DNA of 50,651 bases from Phycisphaerales bacterium. Lineage in GTDB: Bacteria > Planctomycetota > Phycisphaerae > Phycisphaerales > UBA1924. The position numbers and the translations under genes were made by a program. The notes under the pieces are model-generated. The model was not told the DNA's origin and did no database searches. It saw only the letters and a program-made list of their open reading frames with translations. Positions 1-10,400 of this stretch are shown here, piece by piece. The stretch covers positions 1 through 50,651 of the forward strand of contig JAGQOH010000019.1 of the NCBI GenBank assembly GCA_020427635.1. The letters are read 5' to 3'. How positions within the stretch are numbered: position 1 is the stretch's first letter; the number at the start of each line of letters is the position of its first letter.

Positions 1-1
1 G

Positions 2-2134
2 CAGAATTGGCTGTTGATCAAGAAGAAAGATTCGGCGGCAAAGGCGCGGCACATCTACAACGTGATCGAGGAAGCGCCGGACAGCATCGCGACGGGGCGC
101 ACGATTGAGGAGATTACGCAGGATGCGGATCGCGTGTGGAAGGACGGCAAGGCGCAGGAGGGCAAGGCGCGTGCCGAGCGGGCGAGCGCGCCGAGGGTGC
201 AATCGCGGCTTGATCCTTCTGGCTTGCCAGGCGCGGAAGCAGCCAAGATGCCCAAGACTGTGAAGCCGCAGTTGTGTACGGCACAGAGCGCGCCGCCAAT
301 CGGTGATGAATGGGTGCATGAGCTGAAGTACGACGGGTATCGGTTGATGGCAAGACTTGAGGGCGGCAAGGTCACGCTGCTGACGCGCAATGGGCATGAC
401 TGGACAGATCGGTTTGCGCCGGTGGCGAAGGCGCTGGGGCGACTGGCGATCAAGGATGCGATTCTGGATGGCGAGGTGTGCGTGCTTGATGCGCGGGGGT
501 TGCCTAGTTTTGGAGCGCTGCAGAGGTCGCTTGATCGCAGGGATCGTTCGGGGTTTGTGTACTACGTGTTCGATGTGCTCTATGCGCGCGGGCATGATTT
601 GATGCGCACGCCGCTGGTTGAGCGGAAGGGGTATCTGGAGCGTGTGCTCATGGCGAGCCCGGGGATTGGGCCGGTGGTGCAGTATGCACAGCACATCGAT
701 GCGCCGGGCGATGCGGTGGCGCGCGAGGCAAGAGCGCACGGCGCGGAGGGGATCATCTCGAAGAAGCGCGATGCGCGATATGTGCAGCAGCGCAGCCACA
801 GTTGGGTGAAGGTGCGATTTACGAATCGCGAGGAGTTTGTGGTTGGCGGGTATACAAAGCCTGAGGGTTCGCGCTCGGCATTTGGGGCACTGCTGGTCGG
901 ACGGTACGACGCGACAGGGCGGCTTGTCTATTGCGGGCGCGTGGGGACGGGGTTCACGGAACAATCCCTGCATGACTTGCATCAGCAGATGAAGCCGCTC
1001 GCGCGGGATGCGACGCCCTTTGCCAACCCTCCCACTGGTGCTGATGCGCGGGGTGTGACTTGGGTCGAGCCGGAGTTGGTTGTGGAGGTGGAGTATGCCG
1101 CGTGGACGCATGAGGAAATGTTGCGACATCCGGCGTTCATTGCGCTGCGGCGTGACAAGAATGCTTCGGAGGTGATCGCCATGGCGCCGCCGCCCAAGCA
1201 GAGGCCAGGCAAGACCGTGGGCGCGCAGGTGGTGCGGATCGGCAAGGGACCGGCGGATGCGCGCGTGGGTGGCGTGCGCATCAGCAATCCGGATCGGATC
1301 GTGTATCCGGAGACAGGCACGACGAAAGGCGATGTTGCGCGGTACTACGATGCGGTAGCGGATTGGATGCTGCCGCACGTGGTGAAGCGGCCTTTGAGTC
1401 TTGTGCGGTGTCCGACGGGTGTGGAGGGTGAGCACTTCTTCCAGCGACATGTGGGCGAGGGGTTTCCGCAAGACATCAAGGGCGTTGCAGTGCCAGAGGA
1501 TGATGGCGCAAGCAAAGACCATGTGATGATCACAAGCAAGAAGGGACTGCTGTCGCTTGTGCAGATGGGCGTGCTCGAGATTCATCCGTGGGGGTGCCGA
1601 GCGGACGACATCGAGACGCCTGATCGGTTGATCTTTGATCTTGATCCCGGGCCTGGGATTGAATGGGAAGCGATTGTGCATAGCGCGATCGTGGTGCGTG
1701 ATGTGCTTGCGGACATGGACCTCACGAGCTTTGTCAAGACATCGGGCGGCAAGGGGATCCACGTGGTGGTGCCGATCACGCGGAACCGGAGTTGGGAGGA
1801 GGCGAAAGGATTCACGCACCACGTTGCGAACCTGCTGGTGCGGATGGCGCCGAAGAACTTCGTCGCGACGATTTCGAAGAAGGCAAGGCCCGGGAAGGTA
1901 CTGATCGATTACCTGCGGAACCAACGCACGGCGACGGCGGTCGGGGCATATTCGACGCGGGCGCGAGAGCATCCGACGGTGTCGACGCCGCTGGGGTGGG
2001 CCGAGTTGCTGAAGACCGAAGGGGCGGAGCAATTCACGGTGGAGAGCGTGCCCAAACGGCTGGCCCGCCTCAAGACCGACCCGTGGGAGGCGATTGGGAA
2101 GGTCCGGCAGTCGATCCCCAAGAAGTGGAGTTGA
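2..2134 (+). CDS. ligD: ATP-dependent DNA ligase D, 5'-truncated by window edge
   Basis: LigD repairs double-strand breaks by non-homologous end joining, combining an ATP-dependent ligase with a primase-like polymerase. The reading frame is open from base 2 (QNWLLIKKKD), which matches the end of the N-terminal 3'-phosphoesterase domain, so the true start lies upstream and the TTG at 14 is not the start. The ligase domain follows, with nucleotidyl-acceptor motif KYDGYR (Lys codon at 326-328). The C-terminal polymerase domain shows the metal-binding FDLDPGPG motif (Asp codons at 1637 and 1643) and TSGGKGIHVVVPI. The order phosphoesterase-ligase-polymerase is that of the Pseudomonas protein, not of Mycobacterium. 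The partner Ku is not in the window. Family assignment is secure; the missing N-terminus is simply outside the window. Confidence 0.95.
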   Translation, partial: QNWLLIKKKDSAAKARHIYNVIEEAPDSIATGRTIEEITQDADRVWKDGKAQEGKARAERASAPRVQSRLDPSGLPGAEAAKMPKTVKPQLCTAQSAPPIGDEWVHELKYDGYRLMARLEGGKVTLLTRNGHDWTDRFAPVAKALGRLAIKDAILDGEVCVLDARGLPSFGALQRSLDRRDRSGFVYYVFDVLYARGHDLMRTPLVERKGYLERVLMASPGIGPVVQYAQHIDAPGDAVAREARAHGAEGIISKKRDARYVQQRSHSWVKVRFTNREEFVVGGYTKPEGSRSAFGALLVGRYDATGRLVYCGRVGTGFTEQSLHDLHQQMKPLARDATPFANPPTGADARGVTWVEPELVVEVEYAAWTHEEMLRHPAFIALRRDKNASEVIAMAPPPKQRPGKTVGAQVVRIGKGPADARVGGVRISNPDRIVYPETGTTKGDVARYYDAVADWMLPHVVKRPLSLVRCPTGVEGEHFFQRHVGEGFPQDIKGVAVPEDDGASKDHVMITSKKGLLSLVQMGVLEIHPWGCRADDIETPDRLIFDLDPGPGIEWEAIVHSAIVVRDVLADMDLTSFVKTSGGKGIHVVVPITRNRSWEEAKGFTHHVANLLVRMAPKNFVATISKKARPGKVLIDYLRNQRTATAVGAYSTRAREHPTVSTPLGWAELLKTEGAEQFTVESVPKRLARLKTDPWEAIGKVRQSIPKKWS

Positions 2135-2258
2135 GTGGCTCAAATGGGCGAAACGGGGTGAACCGGCGGCGGTCGGCCGAATCTCAATAAGAAGAGGACA
2201 ACCCGGGGGCCCGGTGGACCGTAGGATGAAATAACCCCGACCCGCCGAAAGGACCGGC

Positions 2259-3974
2259 ATGGATCGCACTGATCGATTGCTCGCGAGGGCCGCCCGTTGG
2301 ATGGCCCTGCTTCGCCTGACCCGGACTGTGGTGGTGTGCCTGTCGATTGGAACGGCGGCGATTGTGCTGGCTCGGGCGATGGCGCTGCTGACGTCGCTTG
2401 AGTTGCCTTGGGGCGCGGTGTGGGCGTGGGCGATGGGCGCGGCGGTCGTCGTGGCGGTGGTCTGGACATGGATGACTCGGCCAAACACGCTGGCGATTGC
2501 TCGGCGCGTTGATGAGGGCGCGGGGCTGCGGGAGTCGTTGTCGAGCGCGCTGGTGGTGCGCGGGCAGGATGATCCCTGGAGCAAGGCGACGGCGCAGCAT
2601 GCGGAACGGTTGGCGGGCGGCGTGGTGCTGCGACAGGCGATTCCGGCGGCGATGCCAAGGCTGTGGCCCGCGCCGCTGTTGGCGGTGGGCGTGTTCTTTC
2701 TGCTTGGGTTGATCCATCCGGTGGATGTGTTTGGGTGGGGTGAGAAGCAGGCGGCGGTTGAGCAGGAAGCCCAAGAATTGCAGACGGCGAAGCAGACGCT
2801 TGCGGAGACGAATGAAGCGGTGAAGCAGGCGGATGCGCTGCTGGCGGAGCTTGGTTCGGAGATGGCCAAGCCTGACGAGCCGGCTGATACGCCCACGGCT
2901 GAGCCGAGGACGCCCGAGCAGTTGCGCGTGGAGGCGGCGCGGAAGCTGACGAGCGCGGCGAACAAGCTGGAGAACCTGCGCGGTGAGCATGAGAAGAAGC
3001 TGGATGCGGTGCGGCAGAAGTTTGCACGTCTAAAGACGCCACCGAATACGCCGCAGGAGCTCGGTGAATTCATGCAGGCGATGCAGAAGGGCGACTTGTC
3101 TGAAGCGAAGAATGCGCTGCAGAAGATGCAAGATGCGATGCAGAGCGGAGAAGGGATGACGCCTGAGCAGCAGGAGCAGCTGCAGCAAGCGATGGAGCAG
3201 ATGGCGCAACAGCTTCAGCAGCTTTCCAAGCAGCAGGATGCCTTGGAGCAGGCGCTGGCGGACGCCGGATTGGATCGGAACCTGGCCAACGACATGAATG
3301 CACTGCAGCAGGCATTGCAGAATGCGCAGAATCTGAATCAGGCGCAGAAAGATGCGCTGCAGAAGATGGCGCAGAACCAGCAGTTTGCGAACCAGCAGTG
3401 CCAGAACATGGCACAGGCGTGTCAGAACATGGCGCAGGGTCAGAATGCGCAGCAGATGGCGCAGGCGATGCAAGGCATGGCGGGGCAGTTGTCCGACCTC
3501 GAGATGATGCAGATGTCGATGAAGGACATGCAGGCGCAGATGGCAAACCTGCAGAAGCTTATGGGCCAGGCGGGGCAGTGCACCAATCCCGGACAAGCGG
3601 ACGCGATGAATTGGTTCAGCAAAGGCCAGCCGGGGGGCGGCAAGAGCGGGCTCGGCGAGGGCGGCGGGCAGATGGACTCTGAAGCAGCGGCGTTCAAGCT
3701 CAAAAAAGACAAAGCGATCGGCCAGAACCAAGGCGGGCCCATTGTTGGCTCCACGTTGATCGAAGCTGGGCAGATCAAGGGCGAATCGGTGCAGCAGTTC
3801 TCGGAGGCGGTGCAAGCGGGCGCGGCGGAGGCGTCGCAGGCGATCGAGGAGATGACTGTGCCGCGCGAGTATCAGGAGGCGGTGAAGGGGTATTTCGAGG
3901 AATTGAACGGCACGGTGCATGAGTCGGCGCCGGCGGAGACGAACGAACCCGCTGCTGATGATTCGGACGAATGA
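2259..3974 (+). CDS. Q-rich coiled-coil membrane protein, first gene of MoxR/VWA operon
   Basis: Function is unknown. The 571-residue product has two hydrophobic segments near residues 22-70 and a third near 138-157 (LLAVGVFFLLG). A long Gln/Met/Ala/Lys-rich region with heptad character follows at about 165-450, including degenerate repeats of QNMAQ and QQMAQ type. The tail is Gly-rich, then acidic, with VPREYQEAVKGYFEEL near the C-terminus. The layout resembles DUF4175-like proteins found beside MoxR and VWA genes, but I cannot confirm membership by eye. The ATG at 2259 follows a GAAAGGA ribosome site, and the stop overlaps the next start (ATGA at 3971). It probably acts as a membrane-anchored scaffold for the operon products; that is inference. 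Confidence 0.75.
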   Translation: MDRTDRLLARAARWMALLRLTRTVVVCLSIGTAAIVLARAMALLTSLELPWGAVWAWAMGAAVVVAVVWTWMTRPNTLAIARRVDEGAGLRESLSSALVVRGQDDPWSKATAQHAERLAGGVVLRQAIPAAMPRLWPAPLLAVGVFFLLGLIHPVDVFGWGEKQAAVEQEAQELQTAKQTLAETNEAVKQADALLAELGSEMAKPDEPADTPTAEPRTPEQLRVEAARKLTSAANKLENLRGEHEKKLDAVRQKFARLKTPPNTPQELGEFMQAMQKGDLSEAKNALQKMQDAMQSGEGMTPEQQEQLQQAMEQMAQQLQQLSKQQDALEQALADAGLDRNLANDMNALQQALQNAQNLNQAQKDALQKMAQNQQFANQQCQNMAQACQNMAQGQNAQQMAQAMQGMAGQLSDLEMMQMSMKDMQAQMANLQKLMGQAGQCTNPGQADAMNWFSKGQPGGGKSGLGEGGGQMDSEAAAFKLKKDKAIGQNQGGPIVGSTLIEAGQIKGESVQQFSEAVQAGAAEASQAIEEMTVPREYQEAVKGYFEELNGTVHESAPAETNEPAADDSDE

Positions 3975-4972
3975 GTGGGCGTTTGGGGGCGATTGTCGTT
4001 GGCGCCGCGGTGCTGTCGCTCGGTGCGGCACTCTGGGTCATTGCCAGCGTAGTTGGCAGTAACTACAGCCAAGTCCGCACGGTGACGTTGTATTGCTCGG
4101 CCGATTCGCACATTGCCGACCCTGTCATCCAACGGTTCCTTGACGCCCACGGTCGCGTGCGCGTCAACGTTCTTGGCGACACCGAAGCAACCAAGACATT
4201 CGGGTTGGTCGAGCGTCTTCGCGCAGAGCAAGCCAATCCTCAGGCGAACATGTTCTGGTCAAGTGAGCCCTTTGCATGCATTGCCCTCGAGCGCGAGGGA
4301 ATCGTTCGCGGTCGGCGCCTTTTCGGCGCTCGAGCTCGCGCGATCGTCTACAACACGAATCGCGTCGACGCGAGTGATGCGCCGAAGACAATGCACGAGC
4401 TGCTCGACGAGCGGTTTCGCGGGCGGATCGTGATGGCGCGGCCTCAGTTCGGCACGACGCGCGGACATATGGCGTTCCTGGTCGCGGCGTGGGGCGAGGC
4501 TGAAGCGCAGGCTTATTTGCACGCGCTCAAGGCGCAGGGTGCGCGGCTCTTGGATGGCAACTCGGCTGTGGTGCGAGCGGTTGCGCTGGGCGAGGCGGAC
4601 GTTGGCCTGACGGACACGGATGATGTGTATGGCGCCCAGCGCGAGCGATTGCCGGTCGACATGGTGTACGTTCGGCATGACCTGCCGGCTGGGTCGAAGC
4701 GCATCGGGCCCATGGTCATTCCGAACACGGTGGCGCTTGTTGTTGGACACGATCAGGAGTTGTATGTGCATACGCTTGCTGGCCACCTGGCGAGTCCTGC
4801 AGTGGAGCGCATGCTTGCTGAGTCTGACTCGCACAACATGCCGATGGATCCGGAGGTTGCGAAGGACTTTCCGCAGTATGCGATTCCTGATCCGGCGCAG
4901 ATTCCGCTGGAGGATGTTGCAGATGCGATGCAACGCGCGATGGAGCTGTGCGAACGGGAGCTTGGGCGGTGA
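3971..4972 (+). CDS. ABC transporter extracellular solute-binding protein (Fe3+-type family)
   Basis: A periplasmic-binding-protein fold of the iron/polyamine-like cluster (FbpA/FutA relatives), 333 residues. An N-terminal hydrophobic segment at about residues 5-27 without an evident lipobox acts as a signal anchor or uncleaved leader. The mature part opens with a typical first strand (VTLYCSADSHIADPVIQRF) and contains the family phrases VYNTNRVDA, MHELLDERFRGRIVMARP and GEADVGLTDTDDVY. I cannot identify the paired iron-binding tyrosines of FbpA with confidence, so the substrate is open. Its ATG overlaps the stop of the gene before (ATGA), and its stop overlaps the GTG of the permease gene (GTGA at 4969), so the three are translationally coupled. 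Confidence 0.85.
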   Translation: MSGRLGAIVVGAAVLSLGAALWVIASVVGSNYSQVRTVTLYCSADSHIADPVIQRFLDAHGRVRVNVLGDTEATKTFGLVERLRAEQANPQANMFWSSEPFACIALEREGIVRGRRLFGARARAIVYNTNRVDASDAPKTMHELLDERFRGRIVMARPQFGTTRGHMAFLVAAWGEAEAQAYLHALKAQGARLLDGNSAVVRAVALGEADVGLTDTDDVYGAQRERLPVDMVYVRHDLPAGSKRIGPMVIPNTVALVVGHDQELYVHTLAGHLASPAVERMLAESDSHNMPMDPEVAKDFPQYAIPDPAQIPLEDVADAMQRAMELCERELGR

Positions 4973-7422
4973 GCTCGTTTGATGTTGCACTGTTTGCGCG
5001 GACTGTCTGGATCGCGCTTGCGATCGGTGTTCTGGCGACTTTCCTCGCGATTCCAGCAGCGTGGGCGCTGCGTCGATTGGGCGGCATGGGCGGCGCGTTG
5101 CTGTTGGCGCCGATGCTCGTGCCAAGCCACTTGGTGTATGCGTCATGGGGGCTTGCGCGCGCAGCGGGGACACCTCTGGGCGACTACTTTGAGCGGATTG
5201 GAAGTGATCCGGACACGGGGCCAAGCGTATGGAATGCTGTGAACCTGACGCATGCGATCCTTGCGCTGAGCTTGTGGGCGTGGCCGATTGCGGCGCTGGT
5301 GATGAGCATTTGGACACGGGCGATCGAGCGCGATGCGATCGATGCGCTGCGTTGTCTTGGCGCGGGTCGACTGCGTGTTGCTGGGCTGATTGCGCGGGCG
5401 GTGGCACCCGGCGCGGTGGTTGCGGCATTGCTGGTGAGCGCGATGATGATTGGCTCGGCGATCCCGTTGCACCTCGCGCAGCAACGGACGTATGCACTCG
5501 TGATCTGGAGTGAGATAGCGCAGGGCAATGGCGCGGGGGCATGGCGCGCGAGTTGGCCAGTGTTTGTGGTTGCAGTGGTCGCGGGCGTAGCGGTTACGGT
5601 GGCGCTGGTGCGCGGGATGGATCCATCAAAGTGGCGAGGGCAGGCGCGCGACGGACATGTCGGGACAGTGTGGATCGTGTTGGCGGCGCTGGTGTGGTGC
5701 GTGTCGACGGCACTGCCCTTCGCGCTGGTTGTTTGGAGCGTGCGCGATGTGGGGGCGGTCGCACGGTTCTGGGATCAAGCGGGCGCGCGGGCGCTGGCGA
5801 GCGGGGAGACGGCGGCGGGCGTGGTGTTGGTAAGCGGTGTGATTTGTGGTACTTGCGCGGGGGGGTTTGGGCGGTCGGCACAGTTGGCACTGCGCGCGAG
5901 TGCCATTGCGCTGGTGGGCGTGCTTGCGGTGCTGTTCTTTGTGCCGGGGGTGCTGGTCGGGGCGGGGCTCGCGGGAACGGTGCTTGGCGGATCGCTTGGC
6001 GGGTTGACGGTGGCGCATGTGGCGCGGTTCGGGCTTGTGGCGGCGATCGGGGGGATGCTGATCGCGCGGAGTGAGTCGCAGGCGTTGCATGATGCGCGGC
6101 GCATTTTTGGAAGCGGCGCGAGGGGGTGGATGCGCGCGGTGGCGCTGCCCCAGGCGGGGTTCATTGCGGGGGCGCTTGGGGCCGTGGCGATTCTGTCGAT
6201 GCATGAGATCGAGTCGGCGGTGTTGCTTGCGCGAGCGGGGCATGCGACGCTGTCGCAGTACATGCTCGACTTGCTGCACTACTTTCGCACTGATGAACTG
6301 CTGGCGGCGCTTGTGTGGATGCAGGGGCTTGGGTTGGCATGCGCGTGCGGGGTTGCGATTGTGATGACATGCAGGGGGAGGCCTCGCAACAACACTGGAG
6401 CGCTCGCCCCACTGCTGCTGGTGATGCTCGTGATTGCGGGGTGCTCGCGCGCGTCGAGCGACGGTTCGGAGCCGATTCGTGCTGTGCGCACGATGGGCGA
6501 GACGGGGCGCGGATCGGGGCAGCTGGTGTTCCCGCGCGCGATCGATAGTGATGGGCAATCACTATGGGTGATCGACAAGACGGCACGGGTGCAGCGGTTT
6601 GATGCGGACGGCGCGTTCCAGGCAAGTTGGACGATGCCGCGGCAGGATCGCGGGCGGCCATGCGGTGTGACGTGCGGGCGCGACGGGCTGATCTATGTGG
6701 CGGACACGCATGAGCATCGGGTGATGGTGTATCGCCCGACCGGTGAGGGCGGAGAGCTTGTGCGCGCGATTGGCACGTATGGCACGGGGGCGGGCGAGTT
6801 CATCTATCCGACGGACGTTGCGATAGCGTGGGGCGGTGATGGTGTGACGCCGAAGCTTTTTTTTGTGGCGGAGTATGGGGGGAACGATCGGATCAGTATG
6901 TTCGATGCGGATTGGCGCTTTTTGTATGACATTCGGGGTGGGGAAGAAGGCTTTGCGCGGCCTCAATCGATTGCGTTCGATGGCGAACGTGAGGAACTGG
7001 TCGTTGTGGATGCGTCGCACCATCGCGTTGGCGTGTTTACGACGCAGGGTGAACTTGTGCGGTGGATCGGGAAGCGGGACGAGCGCGGGGCGACGTTTGG
7101 TGATGAGCCTGGCGCGTTTTCGCAGCCGTTCGGATTGGCGCTGCTTGGAGATCACACGGCATTGGTCACGGAGATCGGGGCGCAACGGGTGCAGCGCATT
7201 GATCTGGAGAGCGGGGCGTGCCTCGGCGTGTATGGGCATGGCGGGTGGGGCGAGGGGGAGCTGATCCAGCCCTGGGGCATCACGGTCATTGGGCCTGTGG
7301 CCTATGTGCTTGATTCGGGCAAGGATCGTGTGGTTGCGTTTCGGCATGGCGGGGAAGCGCCGCGACATGCAAGTGGGACGGTCGCAAGCTCGGAGCGAAT
7401 CGGGGAGGATGGGCGACGATGA
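4969..7422 (+). CDS. Two-domain ABC permease fused in frame to an NHL-propeller lipoprotein
   Basis: The first ~465 residues are a fused FbpB/ThiP-like inner-membrane permease with about 12 hydrophobic segments and two EAA-type loops: DALRCLGAGRLRVAGLI in the first half and ARRIFGSGARGWMRAVALP in the second. The frame then runs without a stop into a lipoprotein-like signal: Met466, basic MTCRGRPRNN, hydrophobic LLLVMLV and lipobox IAGC with Cys492. About six NHL repeats (GVTCGRDGLIYVADTHEHRV is the clearest) follow to the C-terminus, enough for one six-bladed propeller. I chose the GTG at 4969 because it overlaps the upstream stop; an in-frame GTG at 4948 would overlap more. Whether one fused protein or two proteins are made cannot be decided from sequence. 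No ABC ATPase gene is nearby. Confidence 0.85.
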   Translation: MSSFDVALFARTVWIALAIGVLATFLAIPAAWALRRLGGMGGALLLAPMLVPSHLVYASWGLARAAGTPLGDYFERIGSDPDTGPSVWNAVNLTHAILALSLWAWPIAALVMSIWTRAIERDAIDALRCLGAGRLRVAGLIARAVAPGAVVAALLVSAMMIGSAIPLHLAQQRTYALVIWSEIAQGNGAGAWRASWPVFVVAVVAGVAVTVALVRGMDPSKWRGQARDGHVGTVWIVLAALVWCVSTALPFALVVWSVRDVGAVARFWDQAGARALASGETAAGVVLVSGVICGTCAGGFGRSAQLALRASAIALVGVLAVLFFVPGVLVGAGLAGTVLGGSLGGLTVAHVARFGLVAAIGGMLIARSESQALHDARRIFGSGARGWMRAVALPQAGFIAGALGAVAILSMHEIESAVLLARAGHATLSQYMLDLLHYFRTDELLAALVWMQGLGLACACGVAIVMTCRGRPRNNTGALAPLLLVMLVIAGCSRASSDGSEPIRAVRTMGETGRGSGQLVFPRAIDSDGQSLWVIDKTARVQRFDADGAFQASWTMPRQDRGRPCGVTCGRDGLIYVADTHEHRVMVYRPTGEGGELVRAIGTYGTGAGEFIYPTDVAIAWGGDGVTPKLFFVAEYGGNDRISMFDADWRFLYDIRGGEEGFARPQSIAFDGEREELVVVDASHHRVGVFTTQGELVRWIGKRDERGATFGDEPGAFSQPFGLALLGDHTALVTEIGAQRVQRIDLESGACLGVYGHGGWGEGELIQPWGITVIGPVAYVLDSGKDRVVAFRHGGEAPRHASGTVASSERIGEDGRR

Positions 7423-10400
7423 CGATCGGGCCTGTCCAGTTTGATTCGCCGCAATGGCTGTTGCTGCTGGCGGTGCTTTTGCCTCTGGTGCTGCTCATCG
7501 GGCGACGTTCAATGTCGGGGCTGAGCGGCGGGGCGCGGTTGGTGGCGCTGGCGGTGCGGGTGGTTGTTGTGTGCTTCCTGTGCGGCGCGCTTGCGGAGCC
7601 AAGCTGGCGGCAGACGGGTGAGGGCGTGACGACGATCGTCGTGTGGGACGAAAGTCGCAGCATGTCGCCCGAATCGGAGGCGGAGGTCGAGCGGTACCTG
7701 CTGAAGGCGCTCGAGTCGGGCGAACCGGAGGATCGGATAGCGATTGTGACCGCTGCGGAGCATGCGCAGGCGCAGTTGTTGCCCCGGCGCGGGGTGGCGC
7801 TCGTGGATCAGTTGCGCGAGGCGATTGATGCGAAGGCGATTGACCCGGGGCCGCGCGAGGGCACGGCGCTGGCGGATGCGGTGAACCTGTCGATTGCGCT
7901 GAAGCCTGAGGATTCGGCGGCGCGAATTGTGATGATCTCGGACGGTAATGAGACCACGGGGTCGCTGCTGTCGGCAGCGCCGGCGGCGGCGGCGAAGGGC
8001 GTGCCGATCGACGTGCTCGTCTTGCCCAACACAGTGTCGAACGATGTGATGTTCGATGCGCTGGTGACGCCTGCGACGGCGCGGCAGGGGCAGACGGTCA
8101 ACGTGACGATGCTGCTGACGGCGCGGAGCGAAGCGCGCGGGACGATTGACTTGATGATGGACGGGCAGCTCGTCGAGCTGTCGCCCGATGACCCTGCGGT
8201 GACGGGGATGGCGGTGGAGTTGACGCCTGGGCCGCACCGGTTCACGGTGCCGATCACGTTGCGGCGGGGCGGGCCCGCACGGTTCGAGGCGCGGTTCACT
8301 GCGAGCGATCCCGATGCGGACCAGATTGCGCAGAACAACAGTGCTTTGTCGACCACGTTTGTGTCGTCGGAGGGGCGCGTGCTGGTGTATGCAGATGATG
8401 CGTCGGCAGCGCGGCCATTGGTCGACGCGCTCGAGTATGGGCGACTGCTTGTCGACGTGCGAACACCAGGCGCGGGCCAGGAGTCCTTGGCGGACCTGCA
8501 GGGGTACGACGCGATTGTGCTGTTTGATGTGCCGGCGTCTTCGTTTGCGCTGTCTCAACAGCGCGAGCTTGCGGCGTATGTGCATGACGCGGGCGGCGGG
8601 CTCGTGATGGTGGGCGGTCCCGCGAGTTTTGGCGCGGGCGGTTGGATTGGCACGCCCGTGGCGGATGTGTTGCCAGTGCGATTGGACTTGCCTGCGAAGC
8701 GGGAGTTGCCGCGCGGCGCCCTGGCCCTGTTGATGCACTCGTGTGAGATGCCGCAAGGGAACTACTGGGGGCAGCAGACAGCGCTGGCGGCGGTGGGCGC
8801 ATTGAGCAGCTTGGATCTGGTTGGTGTGATTGAGCTGAACATGGGCGCGTTGGGAGGCGTGCCGCAGTGGGTGTATCCGTTGTCGGAGAAGGGCGACGGG
8901 ATCGCGGTCAACAAGGCGGTCAATAACTTGACCTTCGGTGACATGAGTGATTTTGCGCGCCCGATGGCGATGATTGCGACGGCGATGGCTCAAGCCAAGG
9001 CGGCATATAAGCATTGCATTGTGATTTCGGATGGTGATCCCAGCCCGCCATCGCAGCAGACGGTGCAGCAGTTCATTGACCTTGGGGTGACCGTGACGAC
9101 GGTGTGTACGTTCCCGCACGGTGGGAGCCGGGGCGACACCGCGACGATGCAGAATCTTGCGACGGCGACTGGAGGGCAGTTCTACTTCCTGAATAAGCAG
9201 AACCAGTTGGCCGAGTTGCCGCAAATCTTCATTCGCGAGGCGCAGATCGTGCGACGGGCGCTGATCTGGGAGGGCGATCCGGTGGCACCGGCGCTTGAGA
9301 GCCTGGGGAGCGAGCCGATGCGGGGGATTGGCGCGTTGCCTGCGGTGACGGGGTATGTGGTGACGGCGGATCGCGAGGGGCTGTCGATGGTGACGGCGCG
9401 CGGGCCCAATGACGATCCGATCGTCGCGCACTGGCAGCACGGGCTTGGGCGCGCGGTGGCGTTTACGAGCGACGCGACATCGCGCTGGGATCAAGCGTGG
9501 ATGGGCTGGGGGGGATTCCGACAGTTCTGGGATCAGCATGTGCGCTGGGCGATGCGCCCGAGCGGATCGGCGAATGTGTCGATCGTCACACGACCGGATG
9601 GTGACCGGACGCATGTGATTGTGTCCGCACTGGATGCGCAGGGTGAGCCATTGAACTTTGCGACGTTTGTTGGGCGTGTCACGAAGCCGGATCTAACGGG
9701 CGCAGACATTGTGCTGACGCAGAGCGGGCCGGGGCGCTATGAGGGATCGGTTGATACGGGCGATGCAGGGCAATACATGGTGAACCTGCGGTATGACGCG
9801 ATGATTGGCGGCGCGGGCGGGCGACGCGAGAGCGGGAGCGTGATGGCGGCGGTGTCGCGCCCGTTTGCAGATGAGTACCGCGTTGTGGGTGACAACACGC
9901 CGCTTTTGAGCCAGGTCGCCCAGCTGACAGGCGGGCGCATGCTGAGCGGGCAGCCGACGCTGGACAGGCTCTTTGAGCGGGCGGGATTGGCGAAACCAGT
10001 GGCGTTGACACCGATGTGGCTGGTGGTTGCGTTGAGCGCCGTGGGGTTGTTCCTACTTGATGTCGCGGTGCGGCGGGTGCGGATTTCGCCACGGGAGATT
10101 GCAGCATCGGTCTCGCGTGCGTTTGGCAAGGCCCGCGAGGCGCATACGGTGCAGGCGGAGTCGCTGCGCGCTGTGCGCGCGCGTGCACGGGAGCGCATGC
10201 ACGAGGAGCCTGATGAGCGCAAGGCGGCGCGGACGGTGATGCCTGATGAGAAGGCGCCGGCGCCCAAGGGAGATGTCGGGTCGCCCCTTGATCGCCCGGG
10301 CGCTGTGGGTGCGAAACCCGGCGCACCGACGCAAGAGAAGGCGGCGGAACCGCAAGAAGAAGAGCAGGGTATGTCTCGATTGATGGCGGCAAAGCGCCGC

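Noticed and set aside
3140..3600. CRISPR or tandem-repeat array
   Set aside because: The repeating units are variable codons of a coding Gln/Met-rich stretch without fixed repeats and spacers.
7509..9614. 701-residue antisense open frame
   Set aside because: It is fully antisense to the VWA/GATase-like gene; its Arg/His-rich translation has no domain, as expected for a GC-rich shadow frame.
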